Source of the DNA: Nitrospiria bacterium
Lineage (GTDB): Bacteria > Nitrospirota > Nitrospiria > JACQBZ01
Direction: 5' to 3'
Length of the DNA stretch: 38,444 bases
NCBI GenBank assembly: GCA_035498035.1
Contig: DATKAN010000031.1
Location: 1-38,444, forward strand
The translations under genes were made by a program, and so were the position numbers. Shown here in pieces: positions 8,986 through 17,712 of the stretch; the stretch's first letter is position 1; each line of letters starts with the position of its first letter. The notes below the pieces were generated by a model, which was given only the letters and a program-made list of their open reading frames with translations, was not told the DNA's origin and ran no database searches.

Positions 8986-9571
8986 GACGCGTCTCCTTGG
9001 ACACCCAGGCCCGACCGGATGCAACGGCCTGATAGGTCGCCTCGGCCGCCGCAGCGTTGGCCTCCCCGACCTTTCCCGGAAATTTTTTTCGTATGGCTTC
9101 CGTCACCGCGGACGAACCGAGAATCCCGGTTAAGGCCGCCAAACCGCCGATCAAGGCGGCGTTGGGAAGCGATCGTCCGGTGTTCTCAAGGGCGATCTCG
9201 GAAGCCGGGACCGTTCGAAGGCGGGCGTTGGGAAAACGAGAAATCAACTCGGCGATTCCGAGATCTTCAAGGCTCCGGGAGGAGTTGATCAGGATATACC
9301 CCGACGGACGGACACCGGAAAAAAGATCCACCTGATGAAGCAGGGTGGGGTCCTGGATGATCAGGGCGTCGGGATCCATCACCGGCTCGCGAAGCCGGAT
9401 GAATTTGTCGTCGATGCGACAGAACGACATCACCGGCGCGCCCATTCGCTCGGACCCGAAGCTTGGAAAGGCCTGTGCATATTTGCCGTCAATAAAGGCC
9501 GCGACGGCCAGGATCTCGGCGGCCGTCACGACGCCCTGTCCGCCTCGGCCATGGATGCGGATCTGGAACAT
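8969..9571 (-). CDS. porG: Pyruvate:ferredoxin oxidoreductase gamma subunit
   Basis: A 200-residue gamma subunit of 2-oxoacid:ferredoxin oxidoreductase. It begins with the typical IRIHGRGGQGVVTAAEILA and continues with QAFPSFGSERMGAPV. The last third has the NAALIGGLAALTG region that packs against the alpha subunit. In known enzymes this domain helps to bind coenzyme A. An AAAGGA lies eight bases before the ATG. It is the first por gene, 35 bases after the DUF2934 gene, and probably read from a promoter near 9981-10010. Complete; no unusual feature. Confidence 0.93.
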   Translation of the reverse strand: MFQIRIHGRGGQGVVTAAEILAVAAFIDGKYAQAFPSFGSERMGAPVMSFCRIDDKFIRLREPVMDPDALIIQDPTLLHQVDLFSGVRPSGYILINSSRSLEDLGIAELISRFPNARLRTVPASEIALENTGRSLPNAALIGGLAALTGILGSSAVTEAIRKKFPGKVGEANAAAAEATYQAVASGRAWVSKETRHAGTY

Positions 9572-9606
9572 CGCGGTATTCCTTTCGTCGCATGAATCAA
9601 GATGGA

Positions 9607-9915
9607 TTAAGGTCGACCCAGTACCGACCCCGGTTTGGCGGCGGCCGATCTTTCCCGGATCGGGGTCTTAGCCTTGGAAACGCTTTCCGTTTTCGATTGG
9701 GACTTCGGGGCCTTGGTCTCCGCCATCGTTTGCGCCATGATCAACCGTTCAGCCTCCAGCCAATCCTGGACGTCCAAACCGTGGACCGAACCCCGTTTTT
9801 CGTACAGGTCGTAGGCCTTCTGGGCAATCCGTTCACGGAGTTCCGGGTTCAAAGCAACCGCCTCAGAAAAGGCGGATTTGGATGAAACGCTCATCGGATT
9901 TTCTTTCTTATTCAT
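9607..9915 (-). CDS. DUF2934 domain protein
   Basis: A 102-residue protein with a DUF2934 core at about 27-57, recognisable from RIAQKAYDLYEKRG followed by DVQDWLEAERLI. The remainder is low-complexity, rich in K, S, A and T, with basic residues at the C-terminus. Function is unknown; such proteins are common in Nitrospira-like and acidobacterial genomes, which agrees with the guessed host. A GGGAGGG lies seven bases before the ATG. It sits directly upstream of porG with only 35 bases between, so it is probably co-transcribed with the pyruvate oxidoreductase. That does not prove a functional link. Confidence 0.8.
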   Translation of the reverse strand: MNKKENPMSVSSKSAFSEAVALNPELRERIAQKAYDLYEKRGSVHGLDVQDWLEAERLIMAQTMAETKAPKSQSKTESVSKAKTPIRERSAAAKPGSVLGRP

Positions 9916-9980
9916 CGTCGATCCCTCCCATGATTTCCTTGGTCGTTTAATGCGATGAGGCTTCCGTTAGTTACGCTCTC

Positions 9981-10010
9981 ATATTATCCCCGCGCCCTTC
10001 CCGTTTTCAA
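9981..10010 (-). promoter_or_regulatory. Candidate sigma-70 promoter for the DUF2934-por operon
   Basis: On the minus strand TTGAAA (10010-10005) is followed by GATAAT at a 16-base distance, or by TAATAT at 18 bases. The predicted start near 9975 gives a leader of about 60 bases before the DUF2934 gene. The -35 box overlaps the last codons of the nucleotidyltransferase gene on the same strand. The GC-rich spacer and the two competing -10 choices lower confidence. Confidence 0.45.
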
Positions 10011-10963
10011 GCCATTTGAATCTCCGCGAACGCCGACGGATATTTCATTTGTCTAAGGATGCTCTTAATCCGCTGTTCGGAGCCCCAGTCGCTCCAGTAC
10101 ACACCCCGGACCGGAAGGACCTGCAGATGGGATGAATACCGGACCGAAATAGCTTCGAGCAGATCTTTGGAGAAATTCACGGGTTTTATATGACGGTAGA
10201 TATCCTCCACGACCTCGGTCTCGGCGGGCGTCCCGACCGATTTCCAGATCCGATGAAAGGAACGGCTGAGAACCGGAGCCACTTTCCGGGCCAGTGCCAG
10301 TAAAGTCTTGGCCTTGAACGCTATCACCATCGTGTTCCATAATCCCCCCCGGTAGAAAAGTTCATTTGCGGCAGGGGGGTCCGGCTTTTCAATAAACTGC
10401 GAAACCGGGCGGAGGCCGTATTGGGTGAACCCGTCCGTTCCTTCCACCGGCAATATATAGCCGTATTCCGATTCCGGGGCATCGGGTTTGACTCCAAGCA
10501 AAACCAGGCGTGACGGGTCTCTCTCAACGATATGACAGGCCAGGTCCACATGATTCATAAAGTGGGCTTCCTCCAGAACAAAATGATCCGACGGGAAGAG
10601 CACCACGACCGCATCGGGATAAAATTTATAAAGACGCATCAGCGGAAGCATTATCCCCGGCCCCGTCTCCTTGTTTTCAGGTTGAAGGATCAAATTGCCC
10701 TCCGGAAGGCCGGAAAGCTGTCGGCACACCTCCGGATGTTCCAGATGATGTCGTGCCACCACCGTGAAGAGACGCTCGGGATGGATCAGGGTTTCGACAC
10801 GATGAAAGGTATGCTCCAGCATCGATCGCGTTCCGATAAAATTGACGTACTGTTTCGGAAGATCCTTTCCCCGCAGACGCCGGATAAACGGCTGAAGCCG
10901 TTTACCTTCCCCTCCGGCCAATACGATTCCGCAACGGACTTGCGAGTATGACGAGCGGCTCAT
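10007..10963 (-). CDS. Mannose-1-phosphate guanylyltransferase-like nucleotidyltransferase
   Basis: A 318-residue sugar-phosphate nucleotidyltransferase. The signature LAGGEGKRLQPF (15-26) and KDLPKQY bind the nucleotide and phosphate; PSDHFV holds the catalytic metal region, and FIEKPD and WNTM are typical of GDP-mannose pyrophosphorylases. It would make a nucleotide sugar (probably GDP-mannose) for glycans or lipopolysaccharide from cytoplasmic sugar phosphate. The protein is shorter than bifunctional enzymes and lacks the isomerase domain. The start at 10963 has AAGGAGGG five bases upstream. No polysaccharide genes lie next to it. Exact sugar specificity is not readable. Confidence 0.82.
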   Translation of the reverse strand: MSRSSYSQVRCGIVLAGGEGKRLQPFIRRLRGKDLPKQYVNFIGTRSMLEHTFHRVETLIHPERLFTVVARHHLEHPEVCRQLSGLPEGNLILQPENKETGPGIMLPLMRLYKFYPDAVVVLFPSDHFVLEEAHFMNHVDLACHIVERDPSRLVLLGVKPDAPESEYGYILPVEGTDGFTQYGLRPVSQFIEKPDPPAANELFYRGGLWNTMVIAFKAKTLLALARKVAPVLSRSFHRIWKSVGTPAETEVVEDIYRHIKPVNFSKDLLEAISVRYSSHLQVLPVRGVYWSDWGSEQRIKSILRQMKYPSAFAEIQMA

Positions 10964-11139
10964 GTTTTCCCTCCTTGTGCGGCATGACGGCTTGGATGTT
11001 CGCCAACAGGGTTGAGATCCAAGGTGATGCAGCATCGTCGATTTTTAACGTTTACCACCGCCACTCCGGACGGGAGCGCCGATTTTCCCGTTTCCTCATT
11101 TTTTACATCGCCTCCTTTAGAATTATTTGACCCGGTTGC

Positions 11140-12387
11140 TCAGTCCCGGGCTTCCAGTTTTACAATCCCAAGGGCTTTCAAGACTGCCTTTTCATAATAC
11201 GGTTCGCTCACCCCGCGCTTCATCTTGTGAAGAAAATATTTCTCCAGGGCGATCTTGGCCAGGTGGACCCACTTCCCCTTTTTGGCCCACGTCACGTTTC
11301 GGGGCGCCATTTGCGGCAGCGCCACAAAGGCGATGCCGGTGTCGCCCATATCGGCCAGACAGATCGCGTTCAATGTGGCGGTTTCCCGCTTCGGGTTGTT
11401 TTCGATGTCGGCCTTGATGTTGTGGACCGCGGCCGAGACCATCGACTCGATCATGTAACCCGTCTTGGGCGCTCCGGTCGGAACCGGAGTCGGCTCCACC
11501 GGAGGGATGGCGACGCAAACCCCTACGGCGTAAATATTCCGATACCGGGGATTGGCCTGGTAGGCGTCGATATTCACAAAGCCTTTGGGATTGCAGAGGC
11601 CGGCGGTCTCCGCAACGGCGCTCACCCCGAGAAACGGGGGGATGAACATCGCATATTGAAATACGATTTCCTGGCCGTCCTCCAATACCAGCTTACCCGG
11701 CTGGACCTCCTTGATCGAGGCGTTCGTAACGGTCTTGATGGAGTGCTCGGCGAATTCATCCTCCATCAATCGTCGGGACTTTCCTACGCCGGCCAATCCC
11801 ATATGCCCGGCATAGGGTTCCGGCGTGACGAAATAGATCGGGACTTTCCGTCGAAGCCGCCGCTTTCGAAGGTCGGCATCCAGGATAAAGGCCATCTCAT
11901 ACGCCGGGCCGAAACAGGAAGCCCCCTGCGCCGCGCCGACCACCACCGGACCGGGATTCTTCAAAAAGGCCTGATAGGCTCCCCAGGCTTGCTCCGCGTG
12001 CTCCACCGTGCAGACCGACTGAGTATACCCGCTCGGGCCCAATCCCGAGACGGCCGCGAAATTCAGTTTCGGCCCCGTCGCAATGATCAAAAAGTCATAA
12101 GGAACCTCCCCTTGAGCGGTGAGGATGCGATTCCGCTCCGGGTCGATCCGCTCGGCCGCCGAGTGAATGAACGCGATCCCCCTCTTTTTAAGGACCGGGG
12201 CCAACGGAAAGGAGATATCCCCCCGTGAGCGTCTGCCGACCGCGACCCAGGGATTCGACGGGACGAAATGGAAAAAATCCACATTCGAAACCACGGTGAC
12301 GTTGTGTTTCCCACCCAGGAGCTTCCGGCATTCGTAGGCCGCCGGCAATCCGCCGATGGACGACCCGATGACCACGACGCGTGCCAT
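11140..12387 (-). CDS. sqr: Sulfide:quinone oxidoreductase
   Basis: A 415-residue FAD flavoprotein of the disulfide oxidoreductase family that oxidises sulfide and passes electrons to quinone at the membrane. The FAD motif VVVIGSSIGG opens the protein (4-13). Cysteines C126, C158 (in GASCFGPAYE) and C343 (in AICLADMGDTG) line up with the three redox cysteines (128, 160 and 356) of Acidithiobacillus ferrooxidans SQR. The C-terminal FVALPQMAPRNV and KGKWVHLAKIALEKYF, an amphipathic membrane-binding part, also match that type closely. Of two adjacent ATGs, 12387 is better spaced from GGAGA; 12390 is the alternative. It follows a cytochrome c gene by 46 bases, so sulfide electrons may also reach a cytochrome. 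Confidence 0.9.
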   Translation of the reverse strand: MARVVVIGSSIGGLPAAYECRKLLGGKHNVTVVSNVDFFHFVPSNPWVAVGRRSRGDISFPLAPVLKKRGIAFIHSAAERIDPERNRILTAQGEVPYDFLIIATGPKLNFAAVSGLGPSGYTQSVCTVEHAEQAWGAYQAFLKNPGPVVVGAAQGASCFGPAYEMAFILDADLRKRRLRRKVPIYFVTPEPYAGHMGLAGVGKSRRLMEDEFAEHSIKTVTNASIKEVQPGKLVLEDGQEIVFQYAMFIPPFLGVSAVAETAGLCNPKGFVNIDAYQANPRYRNIYAVGVCVAIPPVEPTPVPTGAPKTGYMIESMVSAAVHNIKADIENNPKRETATLNAICLADMGDTGIAFVALPQMAPRNVTWAKKGKWVHLAKIALEKYFLHKMKRGVSEPYYEKAVLKALGIVKLEARD

Positions 12388-12433
12388 CATTTCTCTCCAT
12401 GTAATGAGGCCGCCCCAGGACGCGGACCGGTTC

Positions 12434-12796
12434 TTATTTTTTCTGCAAATCACCCTTTAGGTAGATGATCAGCGCATCCGCCTCATCCGCCGAGGCCAGG
12501 CCGCCCGGCATCGGGGTTACAATCTTCGGGTATTTCTTTTCCTCCTGTGTCCGGCCGGAAGTGATCACGTGTTTGATCTCGGCCGCCGTTCCCTCGATGA
12601 CAAAGGGATCGCCCTTCAAGGCCGGACCCACCTGGGTGCCCTCCCCTTTAGACCCGTGGCAGGCGATACACTTGTCAGCAAACACCTTGGCCCCCTCAAG
12701 CCCGAGTGAAATTTCCGGGGTCAGGAGGGTTGCGGAAAAAACAACGCCGACAAGGACGAGTTCAACGCGGATCCGCAAAGAAAATTTCCCCCCCAT
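12434..12796 (-). CDS. Small monoheme cytochrome c (class I)
   Basis: A 120-residue exported cytochrome c. Residues 9-33 form a hydrophobic signal or anchor segment. The heme motif is CIACH (43-47), and the distal methionine is probably M96 in TPMPGG. The C-terminal ADEADALIIYLKGD helix is typical for the family. It would carry electrons in the periplasm, perhaps for the downstream sulfide:quinone oxidoreductase or the peroxidase at 3919. The ATG at 12796 is preceded by GGAGGAG; a longer frame to 12868 has no signal-peptide character. Complete. Confidence 0.88.
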   Translation of the reverse strand: MGGKFSLRIRVELVLVGVVFSATLLTPEISLGLEGAKVFADKCIACHGSKGEGTQVGPALKGDPFVIEGTAAEIKHVITSGRTQEEKKYPKIVTPMPGGLASADEADALIIYLKGDLQKK

Positions 12797-12864
12797 GGGA
12801 CTCCTCCGGTTTGTGGTGAAAACAACGTGCGCTGGCGACAATTCGACCCTCCGAGCGCCCCGGA

Positions 12865-13029
12865 TCAAGTCTTACGATCGGTTTTGGCGATGAACGGGGT
12901 GATCAGTTGTTCCACTTTTTTTGAACCGCAACCGGGACAGATCACGTTTTTTTGATCGTGTTCACGAAGCGACAGCGCGGCCGTGAAAATCTTTCCGCAA
13001 GACGTGCATTCGTACTCGTAGAGCGGCAT
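12865..13029 (-). CDS. FmdB-type zinc-ribbon protein
   Basis: A 54-residue gene, easy to miss because it is short. It begins MPLYEYECTSCGKIF, the hallmark of FmdB-type putative regulatory proteins. Two CxxC pairs form a zinc ribbon: C8 with C11 and C31 with C34 (CPGC). GGAGA lies about seven bases before the ATG. The function of this family is not settled; regulatory roles have been suggested. It lies 46 bases after the phosphoribosyltransferase and 68 bases before the cytochrome c gene, all on the minus strand, so it is probably part of the same transcript. Confidence 0.85.
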   Translation of the reverse strand: MPLYEYECTSCGKIFTAALSLREHDQKNVICPGCGSKKVEQLITPFIAKTDRKT

Positions 13030-13075
13030 GGGCTTTCTCCTTATCGCCGTCGGGTGAGCGGATAGCCCCTGTCCC

Positions 13076-13735
13076 TCAGGCCGATCGGTTTACGTTGCCG
13101 GCCTTGGAGCGGCTCTGCCTGAGGAGCGTGACGACCTCCTCATCCGAAACTTGGGGAAATTCGAGAAAAAACTGTCCGACCGCATAAAATATCTCCGGAA
13201 CCTTCAGACAGACGACCTCATCCGCCAGGCCCCGTATCATTTCCAATGCTTCACGGGATGCCACCGCCGTCGCGGCAATCAGTTTGCGCGGATTTTGGAC
13301 ACGCACCGCCCGGAGGGCGGACACCATCGTAGCACCTGTGGCGATGCCGTCGTCCACCACAATCACGACGCGCCCCATGGGATCGATGGGAGGGTGCACG
13401 GGCGTGTATTGCGCACGGCGGCTTTTCAGGATTTTCATCTGCGCTTTTTTTTCACGGGCGATGTATTCGTCACCGGCCCCCAGGCCGGCGGCATGGTCCC
13501 CCACATAAACCTGGCCCCTTTCATCCACCGAACCGATCGCCAGTTCCGGTTGACCCGGTGCCCCGAGCTTGTGAACCAACACAACATCCATCTCCCCCTC
13601 CAGGGCTTCGGCAAGGATATGCGCCATGGGAACGGCGCCGCGGGGAATGGCTAAGATCAGTGGATTCTGATCGCGGTATGTGATCAACCTTTCGGCCAGC
13701 AAGCGTGCGGCCTCATCTCGATTCCTGAACACCAT
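13076..13735 (-). CDS. Phosphoribosyltransferase family protein
   Basis: A 219-residue cytoplasmic protein of the type I phosphoribosyltransferase fold. The PRPP-binding motif is VVIVVDDGIATGATM, and an upstream AIPRGAVPMA segment with the LVHKLGAPGQPELAIGSV block is typical of the uncharacterised PRTase group often annotated as predicted phosphoribosyltransferases. No substrate can be assigned; purine salvage enzymes have other flanking motifs. I start it at the ATG at 13735, where family similarity begins (MVFRNRDEAARLLA). No Shine-Dalgarno precedes it, and the frame is open to 13888, so a longer N-terminus is possible. It heads the cluster leading to fmdB, cytochrome c and sqr. Confidence 0.8.
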   Translation of the reverse strand: MVFRNRDEAARLLAERLITYRDQNPLILAIPRGAVPMAHILAEALEGEMDVVLVHKLGAPGQPELAIGSVDERGQVYVGDHAAGLGAGDEYIAREKKAQMKILKSRRAQYTPVHPPIDPMGRVVIVVDDGIATGATMVSALRAVRVQNPRKLIAATAVASREALEMIRGLADEVVCLKVPEIFYAVGQFFLEFPQVSDEEVVTLLRQSRSKAGNVNRSA

Positions 13736-14226
13736 GATTAGCCCGCTATTTAAAATATCGCTTTTGGGGTTCCATGCGCGAAGCAACCAACGATAATTAG
13801 AATTTGCAATGACCATGCCACTTAAATCTCTATAAGCGGCTCGATAACAGGAAGCGGCCCCAAGCGGCGCCAAACCTCTCAAATTCACAAAGCGAAATCA
13901 TCCATGATTAATAATCATCACGAAAACCTGACGGATAGATTTGACTCCTTCCAAACGGATGTTGTCAAAATAGATGGACATTTTGAATCGATCGGGCCAA
14001 CAGACCTTTAATTTTCATATAATTCCGGATTGTTTAAGACCTTAGACAGTTTCCAGTCTCATTTACAACGATACATAAGTTTGGGTGTCGATTGCAACCA
14101 CGTTTCCGGGTTCGGGGCGACCTATGCATCGGGTCCGATCGCCTCAATCAACATTTTGGCTCGATTGACTTCTTCCCATGCATAACGGTAGAATGACTTG
14201 AAATTTAACCCCGGGCGCACAAACCC
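13736..14226. other. 491-base divergent intergenic region
   Basis: No coding sequence is supported here. The region is AT-richer than its surroundings and separates the minus-strand phosphoribosyltransferase from plus-strand dnaE. It holds the candidate dnaE promoter at 14165-14194. A TTGACT at 13951 has no convincing -10 partner. An open frame antisense to the start of dnaE (14122-14499) looks like a shadow. I see no hairpin with a T-run and no origin-type repeats. Confidence 0.6.
14165..14194 (+). promoter_or_regulatory. Candidate sigma-70 promoter for dnaE
   Basis: TTGACT (14165-14170) and TAGAAT (14189-14194) are separated by 18 bases. The predicted start near 14201 leaves a leader of about 26 bases to the dnaE ATG. 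There is no clear Shine-Dalgarno in that leader. Both boxes differ from consensus by one base. Confidence 0.5.
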
Positions 14227-17200
14227 ATGAAGCATTCCGACTTCGTTCATCTCCATTGTCATACCCAGTACAGCCTGTTGGACGGCGCGAATCCGATCAA
14301 CGCCCTCCTTCAGCAGGCTGTAACTTTCCGGATGCCGGCCTTGGCCGTCACCGACCATGGAAACCTTTTCGGCGCGATCGAGTTCTACCAAAAAGCGCGG
14401 GCAGCCGGAATCAAGCCGATCATCGGATGTGAAATGTATGTTTCCCCCAAGAGTCATCTTGACAAAGAGTCGGGAGGACTCCATCATGAATATTTTCACT
14501 TAATCCTGCTCGCGGCCGACCGTACGGGATATAAAAATCTGATCAAGCTCGTGAGCACCGCCCACCTCGAGGGATTCTACTATAAACCCCGCATCGACAA
14601 GGAATTGCTCCAAAAGCATCATGAAGGCCTGATCGGTCTGTCGGCCTGTCTCCGGGGTGAAATTCCGACCCTCCTGATCAACGGCGAACCGGAGAAGGCC
14701 CTGACCGCGGCCGGAGAATATGAGGAAATTCTGGGCAAAGGAAATTTTTACCTGGAGGTCCAACACAACGGGATCGACGCGCAACAAAAGGTCAACAAGG
14801 AACTGGTCGAACTCCATCGCCGGACCGGGATGGCGCTGGCCGCCACCAACGACGCCCATTATTTGACCCGCCACCACGCGCGCGCGCACGACATCCTTCT
14901 CTGCCTTCAAACCGGAAAGACGGTCAATGAGCCGGATCGAATGCGGTTCGGATCGGATGAAAACTATCTCAAGTCGGCCGAGGAAATGGCCGCCAATTTT
15001 TCGGAGCTCCCCGAAGCCGTTCTCAATACCAAACTGATCGCGGAACGCTGCAATCTCGAACTGACCTTCGATAAAATCCATCTTCCCCACTATAAAGTCC
15101 CGGGAGGTTTCACCCGGGAACAATATCTTGAGAAACTGGCCCGGGAAGGATTGGCCGCACGGCTGAAGAGCAAATCTCCGGATTTCCCGCCGGACGCGGT
15201 CTACACGCAACGCCTTGCGACCGAGCTGGCCGTTCTCAACAGCATGGGATACGCCGGTTATTTCCTGATCGTGTGGGATATCATCAACTACGCCCGCTCG
15301 CACGGCATTCCGGTCGGACCGGGCCGGGGCTCCGCCGCCGGAAGCCTCGTGGCCTATGCCCTGAAGATCACCGACATCGATCCGATGAGGTATGACCTGC
15401 TGTTCGAGCGGTTCTTAAACCCCGAACGAGTTTCGCTCCCCGACATCGACATGGATTTCTGCATGGACCGGCGGGAGGAGGTGATCCGTTACGTCACTGA
15501 AAAATTCGGCTCGGATCATGTCTGCCAGATCATCACATTTGGGACGATGGCCGCCAAGGCGGTGATCCGGGACGTGGGGCGGGTGATGGAACTCCCCTAC
15601 GCCGAGGTGGACAAGGTGGCCAAGCTGGTTCCGAATACGCTGGGGATCACGCTGGACGAAGCCGTAAAGGCCGAACCGCGCTTGCAGGAGCTCTCCAAGA
15701 CCGATTCCAAGATCCAGGAGCTTCTATCGCTGGCCCGCTCGCTGGAGGGACTGGCCCGTCACGCGTCCACGCACGCCGCGGGTGTCGTCATTTCGGAAGA
15801 ACCGCTGACCGAACACGTGCCCCTGTACCGCGGAGCCAAGGGCGAAATCGTCACCCAATACGCCAAAGACGATCTGGAAAAGATCGGGCTGGTCAAATTC
15901 GACCTTTTGGGTCTCCGGACGCTTACGGTCATCGATCAGGCCGTCAAACTGATCAATAAGAAACGGCCGATCGAGGAGGCCATCCGGCCCGGTGATATCC
16001 CGCTGTATGATCCGAAAACCTATCAACAACTCTCCTCCGGTGAAACCATCGGCGTTTTCCAATTGGAGAGCCGGGGAATGCGCGACCTGCTGGTCAAACT
16101 CAAACCGGAGGGGTTTGAGGATTTGATCGCCATCCTGGCTCTGTATCGACCGGGGCCGATCGGTAGCGGAATGGTGGACGACTTCATCAAGCGGAAGCGC
16201 GGCCTCGTTCCGATCAAATACGAACTGCCGGAACTCAAAGACATTCTGAAAGAAACCTACGGGGTCATCGTGTATCAGGAGCAGGTGATGAAGATCGCCA
16301 ACGTCCTGGCCGGATTCAGCCTCGGACAGGCCGACCTGCTCCGTCGGGCGATGGGAAAGAAGAAACCCGAGGAGATGGAAAAACAGAAAGAGCAATTCAT
16401 CAAGGGGGCGCGGGATCACGGAATCCCCGAAAAGAAATCCGAGAAACTTTTCGATCTGATGGCCTATTTCGCGGGCTACGGATTCAACAAATCCCACAGC
16501 GCGGCCTATGCCTTAATCTCCTACCAGACCGCCTATTTGAAAGGACACTACCCGGTCGAGTTCATGGCCGCCCTGCTTTCCAGCGAGATGGGAAACGCCG
16601 ACAAGGTGGTCCGATACATCACGGAGTGCCGCGCCATGGGAATCCAGATCCTCCCCCCCGATGTCAACGAAAGTCGGAGGGACTTCACGGTCGTCGAGGA
16701 CGGAATCCGGTTCGGCCTGGCGGCCATAAAAAACGTGGGCGAAAACGCGATCGACTCCATCCGGGAGGCCCGCGAACAGGGCGGGGCGTTCACCTCCATT
16801 TTCGATTTCTGCCGACGGATCGACTCCCGCAAAGTCAACCGCCGCGCGATCGAGGGGCTCATCAAAAGCGGGGCCCTGGACTCAACGAAAGCCAAGCGGT
16901 CGCAGATGACGTCCGTCATGGAAAAGGCGATCGAGGAAGGGAATGTGGCGCAGCGGGACCGGCTTCAAGGGCAGGCCGCGCTGTTCGGCCAGGAATCCGG
17001 CCCGGATAAGCGGTCCGATCCCGACCCGCTACCGCCTCTGGAAGAGTGGGAGGAGTCCCAGAGGCTGCGGCTTGAAAAGGAAAGCATCGGTTTCTACATC
17101 ACCAGCCATCCCCTGGTGCGCTTTGCGGATGAATTGCGCAGCTATGCCACGGCCAACGCCGAAACCCTGGACGACGTCCCGGAAGACCGGCAGGTCAAGC

Positions 17201-17685
17201 TGTGCGGCATCATCGCCCAGCAAAAAATCACGACCACCAAACGCGGCGACAAAATGGCCTATCTGACCCTGGAAGATCTTCAAGGCACGATCGAGATTCT
17301 GGTATTTCCGGACCTGTACAAGAAGACCTCGGCGATCCTGACCCCGGACATCCCGCTCTTCGTGACGGGATTCGTCGACAAGGGCGAGAAGGGGGCCAAG
17401 GTCAAAGCCATGAGCATTGAACCGCTGGCCAACGTTCGGGAACAGGCCACCCGTCGGGTCGACATCTGCCTCAATTCCACCGGGTTGACCTCCCAGGATC
17501 TGAAGCGCCTGAAGGAAATCCTGCTCCGTCACCGCGGTTCGTGCCCCGTCTATCTGCGCCTGGGCATGCCCAATCATTCCGAGTCCACGATCGCGGTGGA
17601 TGAAGAGGTCCGGATCAAACCGACCGATCTGTTCATCACCGATGTCGAGCGGGAATTCGGCAAGGGGACCGTGGTCTTGCGTTGA
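14227..17685 (+). CDS. dnaE: DNA polymerase III alpha subunit
   Basis: Replicative polymerase of 1152 residues, cytoplasmic. The N-terminal PHP domain starts with FVHLHCHTQYSLLDG, and its metal-binding histidines are retained. The catalytic palm carries PDIDMDF with D406 and D408; GPGRGSAAGSLVAYAL (about 358-373) is the conserved loop before it. The middle has the HASTHAAGVVIS block and AGYGFNKSHSAAYA. A C-terminal OB domain (about 995-1070) and a short tail follow. Length is normal for a DnaE1 type. The gene is followed after 27 bases by accA, an association seen in many bacteria. The ATG at 14227 begins exactly where family similarity begins, although no good Shine-Dalgarno precedes it. Confidence 0.97.
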   Translation: MKHSDFVHLHCHTQYSLLDGANPINALLQQAVTFRMPALAVTDHGNLFGAIEFYQKARAAGIKPIIGCEMYVSPKSHLDKESGGLHHEYFHLILLAADRTGYKNLIKLVSTAHLEGFYYKPRIDKELLQKHHEGLIGLSACLRGEIPTLLINGEPEKALTAAGEYEEILGKGNFYLEVQHNGIDAQQKVNKELVELHRRTGMALAATNDAHYLTRHHARAHDILLCLQTGKTVNEPDRMRFGSDENYLKSAEEMAANFSELPEAVLNTKLIAERCNLELTFDKIHLPHYKVPGGFTREQYLEKLAREGLAARLKSKSPDFPPDAVYTQRLATELAVLNSMGYAGYFLIVWDIINYARSHGIPVGPGRGSAAGSLVAYALKITDIDPMRYDLLFERFLNPERVSLPDIDMDFCMDRREEVIRYVTEKFGSDHVCQIITFGTMAAKAVIRDVGRVMELPYAEVDKVAKLVPNTLGITLDEAVKAEPRLQELSKTDSKIQELLSLARSLEGLARHASTHAAGVVISEEPLTEHVPLYRGAKGEIVTQYAKDDLEKIGLVKFDLLGLRTLTVIDQAVKLINKKRPIEEAIRPGDIPLYDPKTYQQLSSGETIGVFQLESRGMRDLLVKLKPEGFEDLIAILALYRPGPIGSGMVDDFIKRKRGLVPIKYELPELKDILKETYGVIVYQEQVMKIANVLAGFSLGQADLLRRAMGKKKPEEMEKQKEQFIKGARDHGIPEKKSEKLFDLMAYFAGYGFNKSHSAAYALISYQTAYLKGHYPVEFMAALLSSEMGNADKVVRYITECRAMGIQILPPDVNESRRDFTVVEDGIRFGLAAIKNVGENAIDSIREAREQGGAFTSIFDFCRRIDSRKVNRRAIEGLIKSGALDSTKAKRSQMTSVMEKAIEEGNVAQRDRLQGQAALFGQESGPDKRSDPDPLPPLEEWEESQRLRLEKESIGFYITSHPLVRFADELRSYATANAETLDDVPEDRQVKLCGIIAQQKITTTKRGDKMAYLTLEDLQGTIEILVFPDLYKKTSAILTPDIPLFVTGFVDKGEKGAKVKAMSIEPLANVREQATRRVDICLNSTGLTSQDLKRLKEILLRHRGSCPVYLRLGMPNHSESTIAVDEEVRIKPTDLFITDVEREFGKGTVVLR

Positions 17686-17712
17686 TCGTCAACGAACCAA
17701 AGGAGTCGCTCA

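Noticed and set aside
7090-9288. Long plus-strand frame of over 700 codons opposite the por genes
   Set aside because: It is the antisense of porA and porB, which have all catalytic motifs; the plus-strand translation has no recognisable domain and is rich in Arg, Gly and His.
14122-14499. Open frame on the minus strand across the start of dnaE
   Set aside because: Most of it is antisense to the PHP domain of dnaE, and the residues show no family or composition of a real protein.
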